The notes: generated by a model not told the origin, from the sequence alone. 16,828 bases of DNA from Hyphomicrobiales bacterium (GCA_016780665.1 JADHLM010000014.1:1-16828), one strand, 5' to 3'. Shown: positions 7,423 to 14,406, numbered from the stretch's first letter. A program made the numbers and translations.

Positions 7423-8607
7423 TTATTTATTCGATTCAAAAAGATGCTTCTTTATATTTCTTGCTGCTTGTCTAATACGATGTTCATTTTCAACTAAAGC
7501 AATTCTTACATAACCCTCTCCTTCTGTTCCAAAGCCGACCCCAGGAGAAACTGCTACCATTGTTCTTTTCAGAAGAAGCTTTGAGAATTCTACTGAGCCT
7601 AATTCTTTGAACTGATCTGGGATAGGTGCCCACGCAAACATCGATGATGCAGGCTCAGGTATTTTCCATCCCGCGTTCGAAAAAGATTTTATAAGAACAT
7701 CTCGTCTAGATTTATAAACCTTTCTAATTTCATCAACGCAATCCTGCGGACCGTTGAGAGCCGTAGATGCAGCAACTTGGATTGGGGTATATGCCCCATA
7801 GTCTAGATATGATTTTACTCTAATGAGAGCTGAAATAATTCTTGAATTACCTACAGCAAAACCAATTCTCCATCCAGGCATGGCATATGTTTTTGACATT
7901 GATGTGAACTCTACTGATACAGACTTTGCACCACTGATTTGAAGAATTGATGGTGGTGGATTATCATCAAAATATATTTCCGAGTAAGCCAAATCAGACA
8001 GTATTATAAGATCATGCTTCTTACAAAATTTAACAATATCCTTATAGAAATCTAATGTAGCATTTATTGCCGTCGGGTTTGATGGATAATTAACTACTAA
8101 GACTTTGGGTTTTGGAAATGAATTTAATACCTCATTCTCTAACGCACGCATGAAATTTTCATCAGGTGAAGCTGGCATATTCCTTATTACGCCACCAGAT
8201 ATAATAAAACCAAATTGATGAATAGGGTAAGTTGGATTAGGTGCAAGAATAATATCACCAGGGGCTGTAATAGCCTGAGCAATATTTGCGAAACCCTCTT
8301 TAGATCCAAGAGTTGCCACTATTTCTGTTGAAGGATCTAATTTAACACCAAACCTTCTCTCGTAATATGCTGCCTGCGCTCTAAGCAAACCAGGGATGCC
8401 TTTTGATGCACTATACCTGTTTGTTTTTGGTTTATTGATAGTTTCAATAAGCTTTTCTCTTATATGGATAGGAGTTGGCATATCTGGATTACCCATCCCA
8501 AGATCAATGATATCATCACCTGCAGCTCTACAGGTTGCTTTGAGTTTGTTTACACTCTCAAATACATAAGGTGGCAATTGCTTTATTCTATGGAATTCAG
8601 TGCTCAT
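7423..8607 (-). CDS. PLP-dependent class I/II aminotransferase (AlaC / LL-diaminopimelate aminotransferase-like)
   Basis: Fold-type I pyridoxal-phosphate aminotransferase of 394 residues. Seen: DLGMGNPDMPTP (35-46), NRYSASKGIPGLL, LAPNPTYPIH (121-130), YPSNPTA with N177, SDLAYSE with D205 and Y208, the PLP lysine K239 in SMSKTYAMPGWRIG with R247, and the substrate carboxylate arginine R368 in YVRIAL. Relatives in alphaproteobacteria occur beside hom and are often labelled LL-diaminopimelate aminotransferase, but the sequence is equally like AlaC (glutamate-pyruvate) enzymes, so the amino donor and acceptor stay open and I give no symbol. It heads the hom-glpX-recJ operon, starts 57 bases after the argC stop, and has a promoter-like sequence in that gap. 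The ATG at 8607 has no clear ribosome site. Confidence 0.88.
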   Translation of the reverse strand: MSTEFHRIKQLPPYVFESVNKLKATCRAAGDDIIDLGMGNPDMPTPIHIREKLIETINKPKTNRYSASKGIPGLLRAQAAYYERRFGVKLDPSTEIVATLGSKEGFANIAQAITAPGDIILAPNPTYPIHQFGFIISGGVIRNMPASPDENFMRALENEVLNSFPKPKVLVVNYPSNPTAINATLDFYKDIVKFCKKHDLIILSDLAYSEIYFDDNPPPSILQISGAKSVSVEFTSMSKTYAMPGWRIGFAVGNSRIISALIRVKSYLDYGAYTPIQVAASTALNGPQDCVDEIRKVYKSRRDVLIKSFSNAGWKIPEPASSMFAWAPIPDQFKELGSVEFSKLLLKRTMVAVSPGVGFGTEGEGYVRIALVENEHRIRQAARNIKKHLFESNK

Positions 8608-8633
8608 ATCTGGACAATAACATGTTTTTTTCC

Positions 8634-8661
8634 ATTATGAGTATTAATACAAATTTGTTAA
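8634..8661 (-). promoter_or_regulatory. Predicted promoter of the aminotransferase-hom-glpX-recJ operon
   Basis: TTAACA (8656-8661) and CATAAT (8634-8639), each five of six to consensus, are separated by 16 bases on the minus strand. They lie between the argC stop and the aminotransferase ATG, and the -10 ends about 26 bases before that ATG. Confidence 0.42.
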
Positions 8662-8664
8662 AAA

Positions 8665-9708
8665 TCAAGGAAATAGAGAAATATGACTAATCCCGAGTTC
8701 TTCTGGATAGCCTAAAATCAAATTCATATTTTGGATTGCTTGTCCACTTGATCCTTTTACAAGATTATCAATTGCTGATATGACCACAAGAGTACCTCTA
8801 ATTCTTCCTGGAACTATTGATATATGGCAACTATTAGAGCCCCTAACATTAATTGTATTTGGTAAAACTCTGTCTTCTAATATCGATATAAACTTCTCAT
8901 CTTTATAAATTTTAATATAAATTTCTGTTATTTCTTCATATCCAATCTGTTCTTCTGTTTTAAGATGTGAAGTAATTAATTCACCTCTGTTCATTGGAAC
9001 AAGATGAGGCACAAAATTAATTCTTGATTCTTTCTGCGTTATCTTGCTAATTTGTTGTTCAATTTCTGGAATATGCCTGTGACCCGTCGCGCTATATGGC
9101 CTTAATGATTCTGATATTTCTGAGAAAAGTAGATCCCTTTTTGGACTTCTACCAGCTCCTGTTACACCAGATTTCGCGTCTACAGTAATATTCATACAAT
9201 CAACTAAATTTTCTTTCAAGAGAGGATATAACCCTAACAAAGTTGCAGTTGGGTAGCACCCTGGGCATGCAACTAATTTAGATTTTTTAATTTCTGATCG
9301 ATTTAATTCTGTTAAACCATAAGTAAACTTTTTTAAATAGTCACTAGAGCCGTGTTTGAAATTATACCAATTAGTATAATCTTCCACGTTCTCAAGTCTA
9401 AAATCAGCGGATAAATCTATAATTATCTTATTTGGGGGTAGTTCTAAAAATATTTCATGAAACATACCATGAGGTAAGCAACTAAAAATCACATCAACAT
9501 TGTCCCAGTTAACATCTTCCCATTTTTGAAGGCAGATAGTGGTTTTACCAGTCAGATAAGGAAATATTTCTTGTAAGGTTTGCCCCGCGTGGTTATTTGC
9601 GGTTGCAAATTCAAGCCTAACATTTGGATGGTTGATTAATAATCTTATTAAATCTGAACCTGTATAACCAGAAGCACCTATAACACCAATTTTTATTAGA
9701 TCAGTCAT
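8665..9708 (-). CDS. argC: N-acetyl-gamma-glutamyl-phosphate reductase
   Basis: Third step of arginine biosynthesis: NADPH-dependent reduction of N-acetylglutamyl phosphate to the semialdehyde, in the cytoplasm. The 347 residues include the dinucleotide-binding GVIGASGYTGSDLIRLL (8-24), SCLPHG (76-81), LSADFRL (99-105) and the active-site CPGCYPTA with C151 (148-155). Next come SGVTGAGRSP (180-189), a HRHIPEIEQ segment (210-218) holding the usual catalytic histidine, and HLVPMNRGELIT (235-246). Length and motifs match the longer, ArgC type 1 family. The ATG at 9708 has an AGG 7 bases upstream. It lies 80 bases after rpsI, with a strong promoter-like sequence in the gap; rplM-rpsI-argC is a known alphaproteobacterial order. 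No other arginine genes are in the window. Confidence 0.95.
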   Translation of the reverse strand: MTDLIKIGVIGASGYTGSDLIRLLINHPNVRLEFATANNHAGQTLQEIFPYLTGKTTICLQKWEDVNWDNVDVIFSCLPHGMFHEIFLELPPNKIIIDLSADFRLENVEDYTNWYNFKHGSSDYLKKFTYGLTELNRSEIKKSKLVACPGCYPTATLLGLYPLLKENLVDCMNITVDAKSGVTGAGRSPKRDLLFSEISESLRPYSATGHRHIPEIEQQISKITQKESRINFVPHLVPMNRGELITSHLKTEEQIGYEEITEIYIKIYKDEKFISILEDRVLPNTINVRGSNSCHISIVPGRIRGTLVVISAIDNLVKGSSGQAIQNMNLILGYPEELGISHISLFP

Positions 9709-9747
9709 TTAAAACCTATTATGCTCCCATAAAAGATACCATCTATC

Positions 9748-9776
9748 ATTATAAGGACAAAGAAGAATGAAGTCGA
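9748..9776 (-). promoter_or_regulatory. Predicted promoter of argC
   Basis: A perfect TATAAT (9748-9753) is preceded after 17 bases by TCGACT (9771-9776, four of six to TTGACA) on the minus strand, inside the 80-base rpsI-argC spacer. A perfect dyad touches the upstream side of the -35. This suggests argC can be expressed separately from the ribosomal protein genes. Confidence 0.5.
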
Positions 9777-9792
9777 ATAGGAATATTCCTAT
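9777..9792. repeat. Perfect 16-bp inverted repeat at the rpsI stop, upstream of the argC promoter
   Basis: ATAGGAATATTCCTAT is its own reverse complement. It overlaps the rpsI stop codon (9789-9791) and abuts the predicted argC -35 at 9776. As RNA it would make only a 6-bp stem with a 4-base loop and no U-run in the direction of rpsI transcription, so a protein-binding site is at least as plausible as a terminator. Confidence 0.5.
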
Positions 9793-10283
9793 CTTTTTGA
9801 GAATTGGAAGCTTCTTCTAGCTTTTGCCCTACCATATTTCTTACGTTCTACTACTCTTGAGTCTCTGGTAAGAAATCCGCCTGATTTTAATACAGTACGA
9901 TTTTGTGGATCATAATTTAATAGTGCTTTTGATATTCCATGTCTGATGGCGCCTGCCTGACCAGATAAACCACCACCTGAAACTGTACATGTGATATCAA
10001 ATTTATCTTTATTATCAGTTGCATTTAATGGCTGTTGAACTATCATTCTTAATACTGGTCGAGCAAAGAATACTTCAAATTTCTTTCCGTTAATAGAAAC
10101 CTGACCATTACCTGGCTTAATCCATACTCTTGCAACTGCATTTTTTCTTTTGCCTGTAGCATAAGCACGCCCAAGGTTATCAATTTTTTTCTCATAAATA
10201 ACAGAACCAGATATCTCAATATCTTCAACTTGTGTTTCTTGATTAACGGCTTCGAGTATTTCCTCGTTTATTTCCACAACCAT
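9789..10283 (-). CDS. rpsI: 30S ribosomal protein S9 (uS9)
   Basis: Component of the small ribosomal subunit, with a basic C-terminal tail that reaches the P-site tRNA. The 164 residues include the S9 core from about 38 (GRAYATGKRKNAVARVWIKPG) through the VSGGGLSGQAGAIRHGI signature (near 116-132) to the terminal KKYGRAKARRSFQFSKR pattern. The first 35 or so residues are an acidic extension (EINEEILEAVNQETQVEDIE), common in alphaproteobacterial S9 and explaining the length above the usual 130. The ATG at 10283 has a strong AAGGAG 8 bases upstream, overlapping the rplM stop; the two genes are separated by one base. Confidence 0.97.
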   Translation of the reverse strand: MVVEINEEILEAVNQETQVEDIEISGSVIYEKKIDNLGRAYATGKRKNAVARVWIKPGNGQVSINGKKFEVFFARPVLRMIVQQPLNATDNKDKFDITCTVSGGGLSGQAGAIRHGISKALLNYDPQNRTVLKSGGFLTRDSRVVERKKYGRAKARRSFQFSKR

Positions 10284-10284
10284 T

Positions 10285-10749
10285 CTAGTTTCTCCTTGAA
10301 TTCTTTATGTTTTTTTCAGCAAAATTTACCAGTTCCGGTTGTTGTGCCTCATGAGGATGTACGCCGCCAGCATATACCTTTAGATTCTTGAGTTGTTTTC
10401 TTGACAATGGACCTCCAGGTAGCATACGTTGTACCGCTTTTACAATTACACGCTCAGGAAATTTACCATCTAATATGTCAGCCGCAGAACGACTTTTAAT
10501 ACCACCTGGGTAACCAGTATGCCAGTAGTAGGTTTTGTTTTCTCTCTTTAGACCTGTAAGATGTATTTTTTCTGCATTAATGATTATTACATTGTCACCG
10601 CAATCTACATGTGGTGTAAAATGTGGTTTATTTTTTCCTCTCAGGACATTTGCAACATGAGAAGCTAATCGTCCTAAAACAAGTCCATCTGCGTCAATAA
10701 GAATCCAATTTTTTTTGACATCTGATGGTTTAATACTGATCGTTTTCAT
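10285..10749 (-). CDS. rplM: 50S ribosomal protein L13 (uL13)
   Basis: Early-assembling protein of the large ribosomal subunit. All 154 residues match the family: WILIDADGLVLGRLAS near the start, YYWHTGYPGGIKSRSA (74-89), and the strongly conserved stretch VKAVQRMLPGGPLSRKQL (103-120), then LKVYAGGVHPHEAQQP (123-138). The ATG at 10749 has AGAGGA about 4 bases upstream. It is the first gene of the rplM-rpsI pair and faces a 302-base spacer shared with the divergent metY. Confidence 0.97.
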   Translation of the reverse strand: MKTISIKPSDVKKNWILIDADGLVLGRLASHVANVLRGKNKPHFTPHVDCGDNVIIINAEKIHLTGLKRENKTYYWHTGYPGGIKSRSAADILDGKFPERVIVKAVQRMLPGGPLSRKQLKNLKVYAGGVHPHEAQQPELVNFAEKNIKNSRRN

Positions 10750-10772
10750 ATTTTCCTCTTATAAATAATGCA

Positions 10773-10800
10773 TAAATACAATAACCAGGAATAATGTCAA
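10773..10800 (-). promoter_or_regulatory. Predicted promoter of rplM-rpsI
   Basis: A perfect TTGACA (10795-10800) reads on the minus strand 45 bases before the rplM ATG. The best -10 at an acceptable spacing is TATTTA (10773-10778, 16-base spacer), a weak match, so the -35 is the main evidence. After the TTGACA the spacer carries TCCTGG, as does the dctP promoter. Confidence 0.38.
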
Positions 10801-10842
10801 TTAATTTCTTTTTATTAAATAAAAACAATAAATTATGTTTAC

Positions 10843-10856
10843 GGTATTATAATACC
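10843..10856. repeat. Perfect 14-bp palindrome in the rplM-metY spacer
   Basis: GGTATTATAATACC is its own reverse complement and contains TATAAT on both strands. It lies 43 bases upstream of the predicted rplM -35 and about 195 bases before metY. It could be an operator or a bidirectional -10; no good -35 stands at the right distance on either side. Confidence 0.4.
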
Positions 10857-11051
10857 TCTATAAGAAAATATAAATAACTAGTACATTTTTTAATTGAATT
10901 TTAAACAACTTCTTGCCAAACATAAAATAAAATATAATTCTAATTAAGTGAAAAAAATTAGCATAAATTTACACTCTTCAATAAAAAGATAAAATCATAA
11001 AATAAAATAAACATGATAAGTTAGGCACATAATAAAATAGGGAGAACTTAT

Positions 11052-12332
11052 ATGACAGACTCAAAGGGTTTTAATACCAAAGCAATCCACTCTGGCGCAG
11101 CTCCGGATCCAACAACAGGCGCAAGAGCTACACCAATTTATCAAACTACATCATATGTATTTGAAAATAATGACCATGCAGCAGACTTATTCGCTGGAAG
11201 GGCTTTTGGTAATATATATACAAGAATTATGAATCCCACTCAGGATGTGCTCGAAAAACGAGTTGCAGAACTTGAGGGTGGAACAGCAGCATTGGCAGTT
11301 GCTTCTGGACATGCAGCACAATTCCTCGCGTTTCATCCATTAATGAGTCCTGGAAATGAATTCATTGCATCCAATAAGCTATATGGCGGGTCAATAAATC
11401 AATTCAACCATTCATTCAAAAAATTTGGTTGGAATGTTCAATGGGCAAATGAGAATGAAATTGACAGCTACAAGAGACTAGTAAATGAGAAGACGCGAGC
11501 TATTTTTGTTGAATCAATTGCAAATCCTGGAGGCATAATTACTGATTTGGAACCTATTGCCAAAGTAGCCGAAGATGCTGGTGTACCGCTTATAGTTGAT
11601 AACACCATGGCCACACCGTATCTTTGTAAACCATTTAATCATGGCGCAAATATCATAATCCATTCATTAACTAAATTTCTGGGTGGCCAGGGTAATTCAG
11701 TTGGCGGGATTATTGTTGATGGTGGAAACTTTGATTGGTCTAAGAATGATAAATACCCTGATTTAAGCCAACCCCATCCGAGTTATCATGGTTTAAAATT
11801 TCATGAAACATTCGGTGGAATGGGATATGCCATAGTCTGCAGATTCCTTGCTTTAAGAGATCTTGGCCCCGCAATTTCTCCATTCAATGCATTCTTAATT
11901 TTAAATGGAATAGAAACCGTTCCATTAAGAATGAAACAACATTCATCAAATGCACTCGAAGTGGCTAAGTTCCTTGAATCACACTCAAAAGTTTCATGGG
12001 TTAGTTATGCTGGCTTAGAATCAAATAAATACAATAATTTGGCGAAAAAATATTGTCCTAGTGGTTCTGGAGCCGTCTTTACTTTCGGACTTAAGGGTGG
12101 CTTTGATGCTGGCGTAAAACTTGTAAACGAGGTTAAATTATTTAGCCATCTGGCTAATATAGGCGACGCGAAGAGCCTAATCATCCATCCGTCTTCAACA
12201 ACGCATAGCCAACTAACTGAAGAACAACTTGAAGCCGCTGGAGCAGGTAAAGATGTTGTCAGATTGTCTGTTGGGATTGAGGATGTATCCGATATTATCA
12301 CTGACCTTAAAGAGGCGCTTGATAAAGTTTAA
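11052..12332 (+). CDS. metY: O-acetylhomoserine sulfhydrylase / aminocarboxypropyltransferase
   Basis: PLP enzyme of the Cys/Met-metabolism family that joins O-acetylhomoserine and sulfide to homocysteine, the direct sulfhydrylation route to methionine. The 426 residues are typical of MetY, longer than cystathionine synthases (near 390). Seen: TTSYVFENN (32-40), YTRIMNPT with Y56, the ASGHAAQF loop (84-91), VDNTMATPY with D183, the PLP lysine K208 in SLTKFLGGQG, the MetY-type insertion after it (DLSQPHPSYHG), and SVGIED with R404 (404-411). The ATG at 11052 has AGGGAG 7 bases upstream. It is divergent from rplM, and its last 26 bases overlap the end of ctaA on the other strand. Hom in the same window makes the precursor; the homoserine acetyltransferase is not present here. 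Confidence 0.95.
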   Translation: MTDSKGFNTKAIHSGAAPDPTTGARATPIYQTTSYVFENNDHAADLFAGRAFGNIYTRIMNPTQDVLEKRVAELEGGTAALAVASGHAAQFLAFHPLMSPGNEFIASNKLYGGSINQFNHSFKKFGWNVQWANENEIDSYKRLVNEKTRAIFVESIANPGGIITDLEPIAKVAEDAGVPLIVDNTMATPYLCKPFNHGANIIIHSLTKFLGGQGNSVGGIIVDGGNFDWSKNDKYPDLSQPHPSYHGLKFHETFGGMGYAIVCRFLALRDLGPAISPFNAFLILNGIETVPLRMKQHSSNALEVAKFLESHSKVSWVSYAGLESNKYNNLAKKYCPSGSGAVFTFGLKGGFDAGVKLVNEVKLFSHLANIGDAKSLIIHPSSTTHSQLTEEQLEAAGAGKDVVRLSVGIEDVSDIITDLKEALDKV

Positions 12333-13380
12333 TCTCACATAAATTTAACAGAAAGAATTGGCGTAATGCAAAAAGGTAGACCAGCACTGCGCCAATTTGA
12401 TGAATTATTCCTAGATATATCGGCACTTGATACAAAATTGCAAAAATACCGAACACAATCTGTAAAAAAATGAATAAAAATAAATATTGCGTTGATTTAT
12501 AGATTATTTTACTTGATAGTCGTCTCATCCATTTAAGTTGAACAAAAATCAATATAATAATAAAATATGCAAGCATTCTGTGATCAAATTGTACTGTTAG
12601 TATATTCTCGAAAAAATTTAGATACCATGTAGTCATTGCAAAGAGACCATCTGGTATTATTTCACCGTCTAATAAAGGCCAAGTGTTATAGCTTTTGCCA
12701 GCTCTGAGTCCTGACATAAAAGCACCAAAAATAATTTGTAGAAAAATAAAACCAACTAACAGATAAGAGGAAATTTTATAACTAATTGGAATCCCAATAT
12801 TAGTCTCTATAAATTTTTGATACCTATACTGTGCCAATAAAAATATTGCACCGAGGATTAAAAATGCAATAGAAAGATGCATCGCTAACCTATATTGGCT
12901 TACGTTTATATTTTCTGACAAGCCACTCTTTACCATATACCATCCAACAAAGGCTTGAATAATCCCCATTAGCAGTATGATCGGAAAGAATTTATTTTCA
13001 ATACGAGATAATTTCTTATGGTAGATGAAATAAATATAGGGGATAAAAAAGACTAAACCCAAAAACCTTGCAATAAATCTATGAAACCATTCCCAGAAAT
13101 AAATAATCTTGAATTGATGCAATGTCATTTCGGGATTCATTAATATAAACTCTGGTATTAGCTTATACTTATCAAATTCATTGTTCCATGAAACATCTGA
13201 GAGTGGAAAGAAAATCCCAGTTACAGGTGACCATTCAGTAATAGATAACCCAGATTCTGTTAAACGAGTAATACCACCAATAAAAATTAGAGCCACTAAA
13301 ACCAAAATCGTAAATACTTCCCAGGTTAATACATGATCCTCATTAATATTTCGTTTTATATTCCTAAATTGTGTTATCAT
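12307..13380 (-). CDS. ctaA: Heme A synthase (CtaA/COX15)
   Basis: Inner-membrane monooxygenase that converts heme O to heme A for aa3-type cytochrome oxidase. The chain is hydrophobic with about eight membrane helices and follows the COX15 pattern: GGITRLTESGLSITEW (35-50), EWFHRFIAR with H100, LAMHLSIAF with H168, SGLRAGKSYNTWPLLDG (223-239), FDHRMLAY with H267, and IIHQIGAVLVY with H327. These are the two pairs of heme-binding histidines. Length, 357 residues from the ATG at 13380, fits the alphaproteobacterial/mitochondrial type. I prefer this ATG over the TTG two codons upstream (13386). Neither has a ribosome site. Its 3' end overlaps metY; its 5' end is 34 bases from a divergent membrane protein gene. 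It implies an aa3 oxidase elsewhere in the genome. Confidence 0.94.
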   Translation of the reverse strand: MITQFRNIKRNINEDHVLTWEVFTILVLVALIFIGGITRLTESGLSITEWSPVTGIFFPLSDVSWNNEFDKYKLIPEFILMNPEMTLHQFKIIYFWEWFHRFIARFLGLVFFIPYIYFIYHKKLSRIENKFFPIILLMGIIQAFVGWYMVKSGLSENINVSQYRLAMHLSIAFLILGAIFLLAQYRYQKFIETNIGIPISYKISSYLLVGFIFLQIIFGAFMSGLRAGKSYNTWPLLDGEIIPDGLFAMTTWYLNFFENILTVQFDHRMLAYFIIILIFVQLKWMRRLSSKIIYKSTQYLFLFIFLQIVFGIFAILYQVPIYLGIIHQIGAVLVYLFALRQFFLLNLCEIKLYQAPL

Positions 13381-13390
13381 TGACAATATA

Positions 13391-13398
13391 TTTATAAT
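13391..13398. promoter_or_regulatory. Overlapping divergent -10 elements of ctaA and the DUF2842-like gene
   Basis: TTTATAAT gives TATAAT on the plus strand (13393-13398), about 16 bases before the DUF2842-like ATG, and TATAAA on the minus strand (13396-13391), about 10 bases before the ctaA ATG. The matching -35 positions would lie inside the opposite gene and are poor matches (TTGTGT at 13369-13374 for plus, TTCATC at 13419-13414 for minus). Leaders would be very short on both sides. Confidence 0.35.
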
Positions 13399-13414
13399 TT
13401 TAAAAAGTTTTGAG

Positions 13415-13612
13415 ATGAAGACAATTCAAAAACTATCATTCACCATATTGTTATTAATATATTTATTTATATATATTCTAATTTCAATGAGGATTGGAGT
13501 ATTTATTCTTCGACAAGACATACTTTTTATCGAAATCATTTATTTTATTGTAATTGGGATTTTGTGGACAATACCAATTATTTTCATCATCAGAAAAAAA
13601 GGTAGTATTTAA
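13415..13612 (+). CDS. Small two-helix membrane protein, DUF2842-like
   Basis: Sixty-five residues with a basic N-terminus (MKTIQK), a first membrane helix at about 7-25, and a second at about 37-59 ending in a positively charged tail (RKKGS). The GILWTIPIIFIIRK end resembles the glycine-x-x-tryptophan-x-x-proline pattern at the C-terminus of DUF2842 proteins, short alphaproteobacterial membrane proteins of unknown role that I recall near ctaA. No function is known. It starts 34 bases from ctaA on the opposite strand and ends 11 bases before the convergent merR. No ribosome site is visible (only GAG touching the ATG), so leaderless translation is possible. The alternative is a chance frame, but position, topology and motif argue for a real gene. 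Confidence 0.66.
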   Translation: MKTIQKLSFTILLLIYLFIYILISMRIGVFILRQDILFIEIIYFIVIGILWTIPIIFIIRKKGSI

Positions 13613-13623
13613 TTATAATTATT

Positions 13624-14079
13624 TTAATGCGCTCTGATAATACTTTGCAAGGCTTCTAATTCAACAATTGAATTTGAAATGAATTGTTTAAGATCATTTT
13701 CGTTATCATTTGTGACATCTTGATCATCAAATAAATCTTTTCTATAGCTACTATCATTACTGTCTTGGTTATTTTTTACATTTTTAAATACATTATCTTT
13801 TAAATCATCGGTATATTTATTAAGGACAAATGATTTTCCTTTTTCTTTAAATAACCTTTGAACTCCAGATATTGTATACATTTCGGAATATAAGAGGGTT
13901 TGGATAGACTTTAGCAACTCAATATCTTCAGGACGATAGTATCTTCTACCGCCACCTCTGGTCATTGGTTTAATAACACTGAACTTCTTTTCCCAAAAAC
14001 GCAGAACATGTTGTTGAATATTTAATTCTGCCGCAACCTCACTTATTGTCTTAAAAGCACCATCTTTTTTAATATTCAT
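13624..14079 (-). CDS. MerR family transcriptional regulator
   Basis: DNA-binding protein with an N-terminal winged helix-turn-helix of MerR type: TISEVAAELNIQQHVLRFWEK (11-31), then the wing GGGRRYYRPEDIELL (42-56), and the second helical part LLYSEMYTISGVQRLFKEKG (62-81). It lacks metal-binding cysteines. The stretch from about 83 to 130 is rich in Asp and Asn and looks disordered; a short helix (SIVELEALQSII) closes the 151-residue chain and may be a dimer coil. The regulon is not evident. The gene starts 13 bases after ihfA with GAGGA before the ATG, so the two are cotranscribed; a MerR gene after ihfA is a recurrent alphaproteobacterial arrangement. Confidence 0.9.
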   Translation of the reverse strand: MNIKKDGAFKTISEVAAELNIQQHVLRFWEKKFSVIKPMTRGGGRRYYRPEDIELLKSIQTLLYSEMYTISGVQRLFKEKGKSFVLNKYTDDLKDNVFKNVKNNQDSNDSSYRKDLFDDQDVTNDNENDLKQFISNSIVELEALQSIIRAH

Positions 14080-14092
14080 AATTCCTCAAATA

Positions 14093-14386
14093 CTATGACA
14101 AGTTAATCTTATTTTTTAGTTGCATACTTGGTCTAAAAACAATGACATTACGTTCTGAAATTAGAGCTTCAACTTTAGTTTTGGGGTTCCTTCCCACTCT
14201 AGGTTTTTTTCTCTTCAATAGAAAACTACCAAATGATGAAAGCTTAACATCGTCACCATTAGCTAATGAATTAGATTTCTTTTCAATAATGTTTTGTACA
14301 ATATCCAGAGAGTCCTTTCTGGATAATCCAATTTGTTGATATATCTGCTCACAAATCCCTAGTCTGGTTAATGTATTATTTGACAA
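14093..14386 (-). CDS. ihfA: Integration host factor subunit alpha
   Basis: Nucleoid protein of the HU/IHF family that bends DNA at specific sites as a heterodimer with IHF-beta. The 97 residues show NTLTRLGICEQIYQQIGLSR at the N-terminus, KLSSFGSFLLKRKKPRVGRNPKT (49-70) with the intercalating proline in GRNPKT, and VIVFRPSMQLKNKI at the end. Alpha rather than beta or HU is favoured by the N-terminal T-x-T-R pattern, the FRPS ending and the fabH-merR context. The start is a TTG (14386-14384): an AGGGGG ribosome site lies 8 bases upstream and the resulting N-terminus matches the family. The gene follows fabH by 66 bases and has a possible promoter of its own. Confidence 0.92.
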   Translation of the reverse strand: MSNNTLTRLGICEQIYQQIGLSRKDSLDIVQNIIEKKSNSLANGDDVKLSSFGSFLLKRKKPRVGRNPKTKVEALISERNVIVFRPSMQLKNKINLS

Positions 14387-14394
14387 TATTAAAT

Positions 14395-14400
14395 CCCCCT
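14395..14400 (-). promoter_or_regulatory. Ribosome binding site selecting the TTG start of ihfA
   Basis: AGGGGG on the minus strand stands 8 bases before the TTG at 14386-14384. It is the only G-rich tract in the fabH-ihfA gap and decides the start. Confidence 0.65.
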
Positions 14401-14406
14401 AAATTA

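Larger units (their letters stand above)
10750..11051. other. 302-base AT-rich divergent spacer between rplM and metY
   Basis: No gene is seen here on either strand. It holds the rplM ribosome site and promoter on its left side, a 14-bp palindrome near the middle, and a strong AGGGAG ribosome site for metY (11039-11044). On the plus strand a TATAAT occurs at 10933-10938, but the nearest -35-like TTGCCA (10913-10918) is only 14 bases away, so I do not call a metY promoter. A weak AU-rich stem (CTAATT 10940-10945 with AATTAG 10956-10961) is possible. I looked for the TTTAACC and GCTAAAAAGG elements that I recall from SAM-II/SAM-V riboswitches in front of methionine genes of marine alphaproteobacteria and did not find them. 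Confidence 0.6.

Noticed and set aside
9777..9792. Intrinsic terminator after rpsI
   Set aside because: The stem would be 6 bp, AU-rich, and is followed by a mixed sequence on the transcribed strand; the T-run lies on the other strand, where no gene ends.
10913..10938. metY promoter from TTGCCA and TATAAT
   Set aside because: The spacer is 14 bases, too short for a sigma70 promoter, and no better -35 exists at 16-18 bases.
12005..12301. 98-codon open frame on the minus strand inside metY
   Set aside because: It lies fully antisense to a well-conserved enzyme gene, has no family resemblance, and its composition mirrors metY codons.
13380..13398. TTGACA (13380-13385) with TATAAT (13393-13398) as a promoter for the DUF2842-like gene
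   Set aside because: The spacer is only 7 bases, so the two elements cannot work together.
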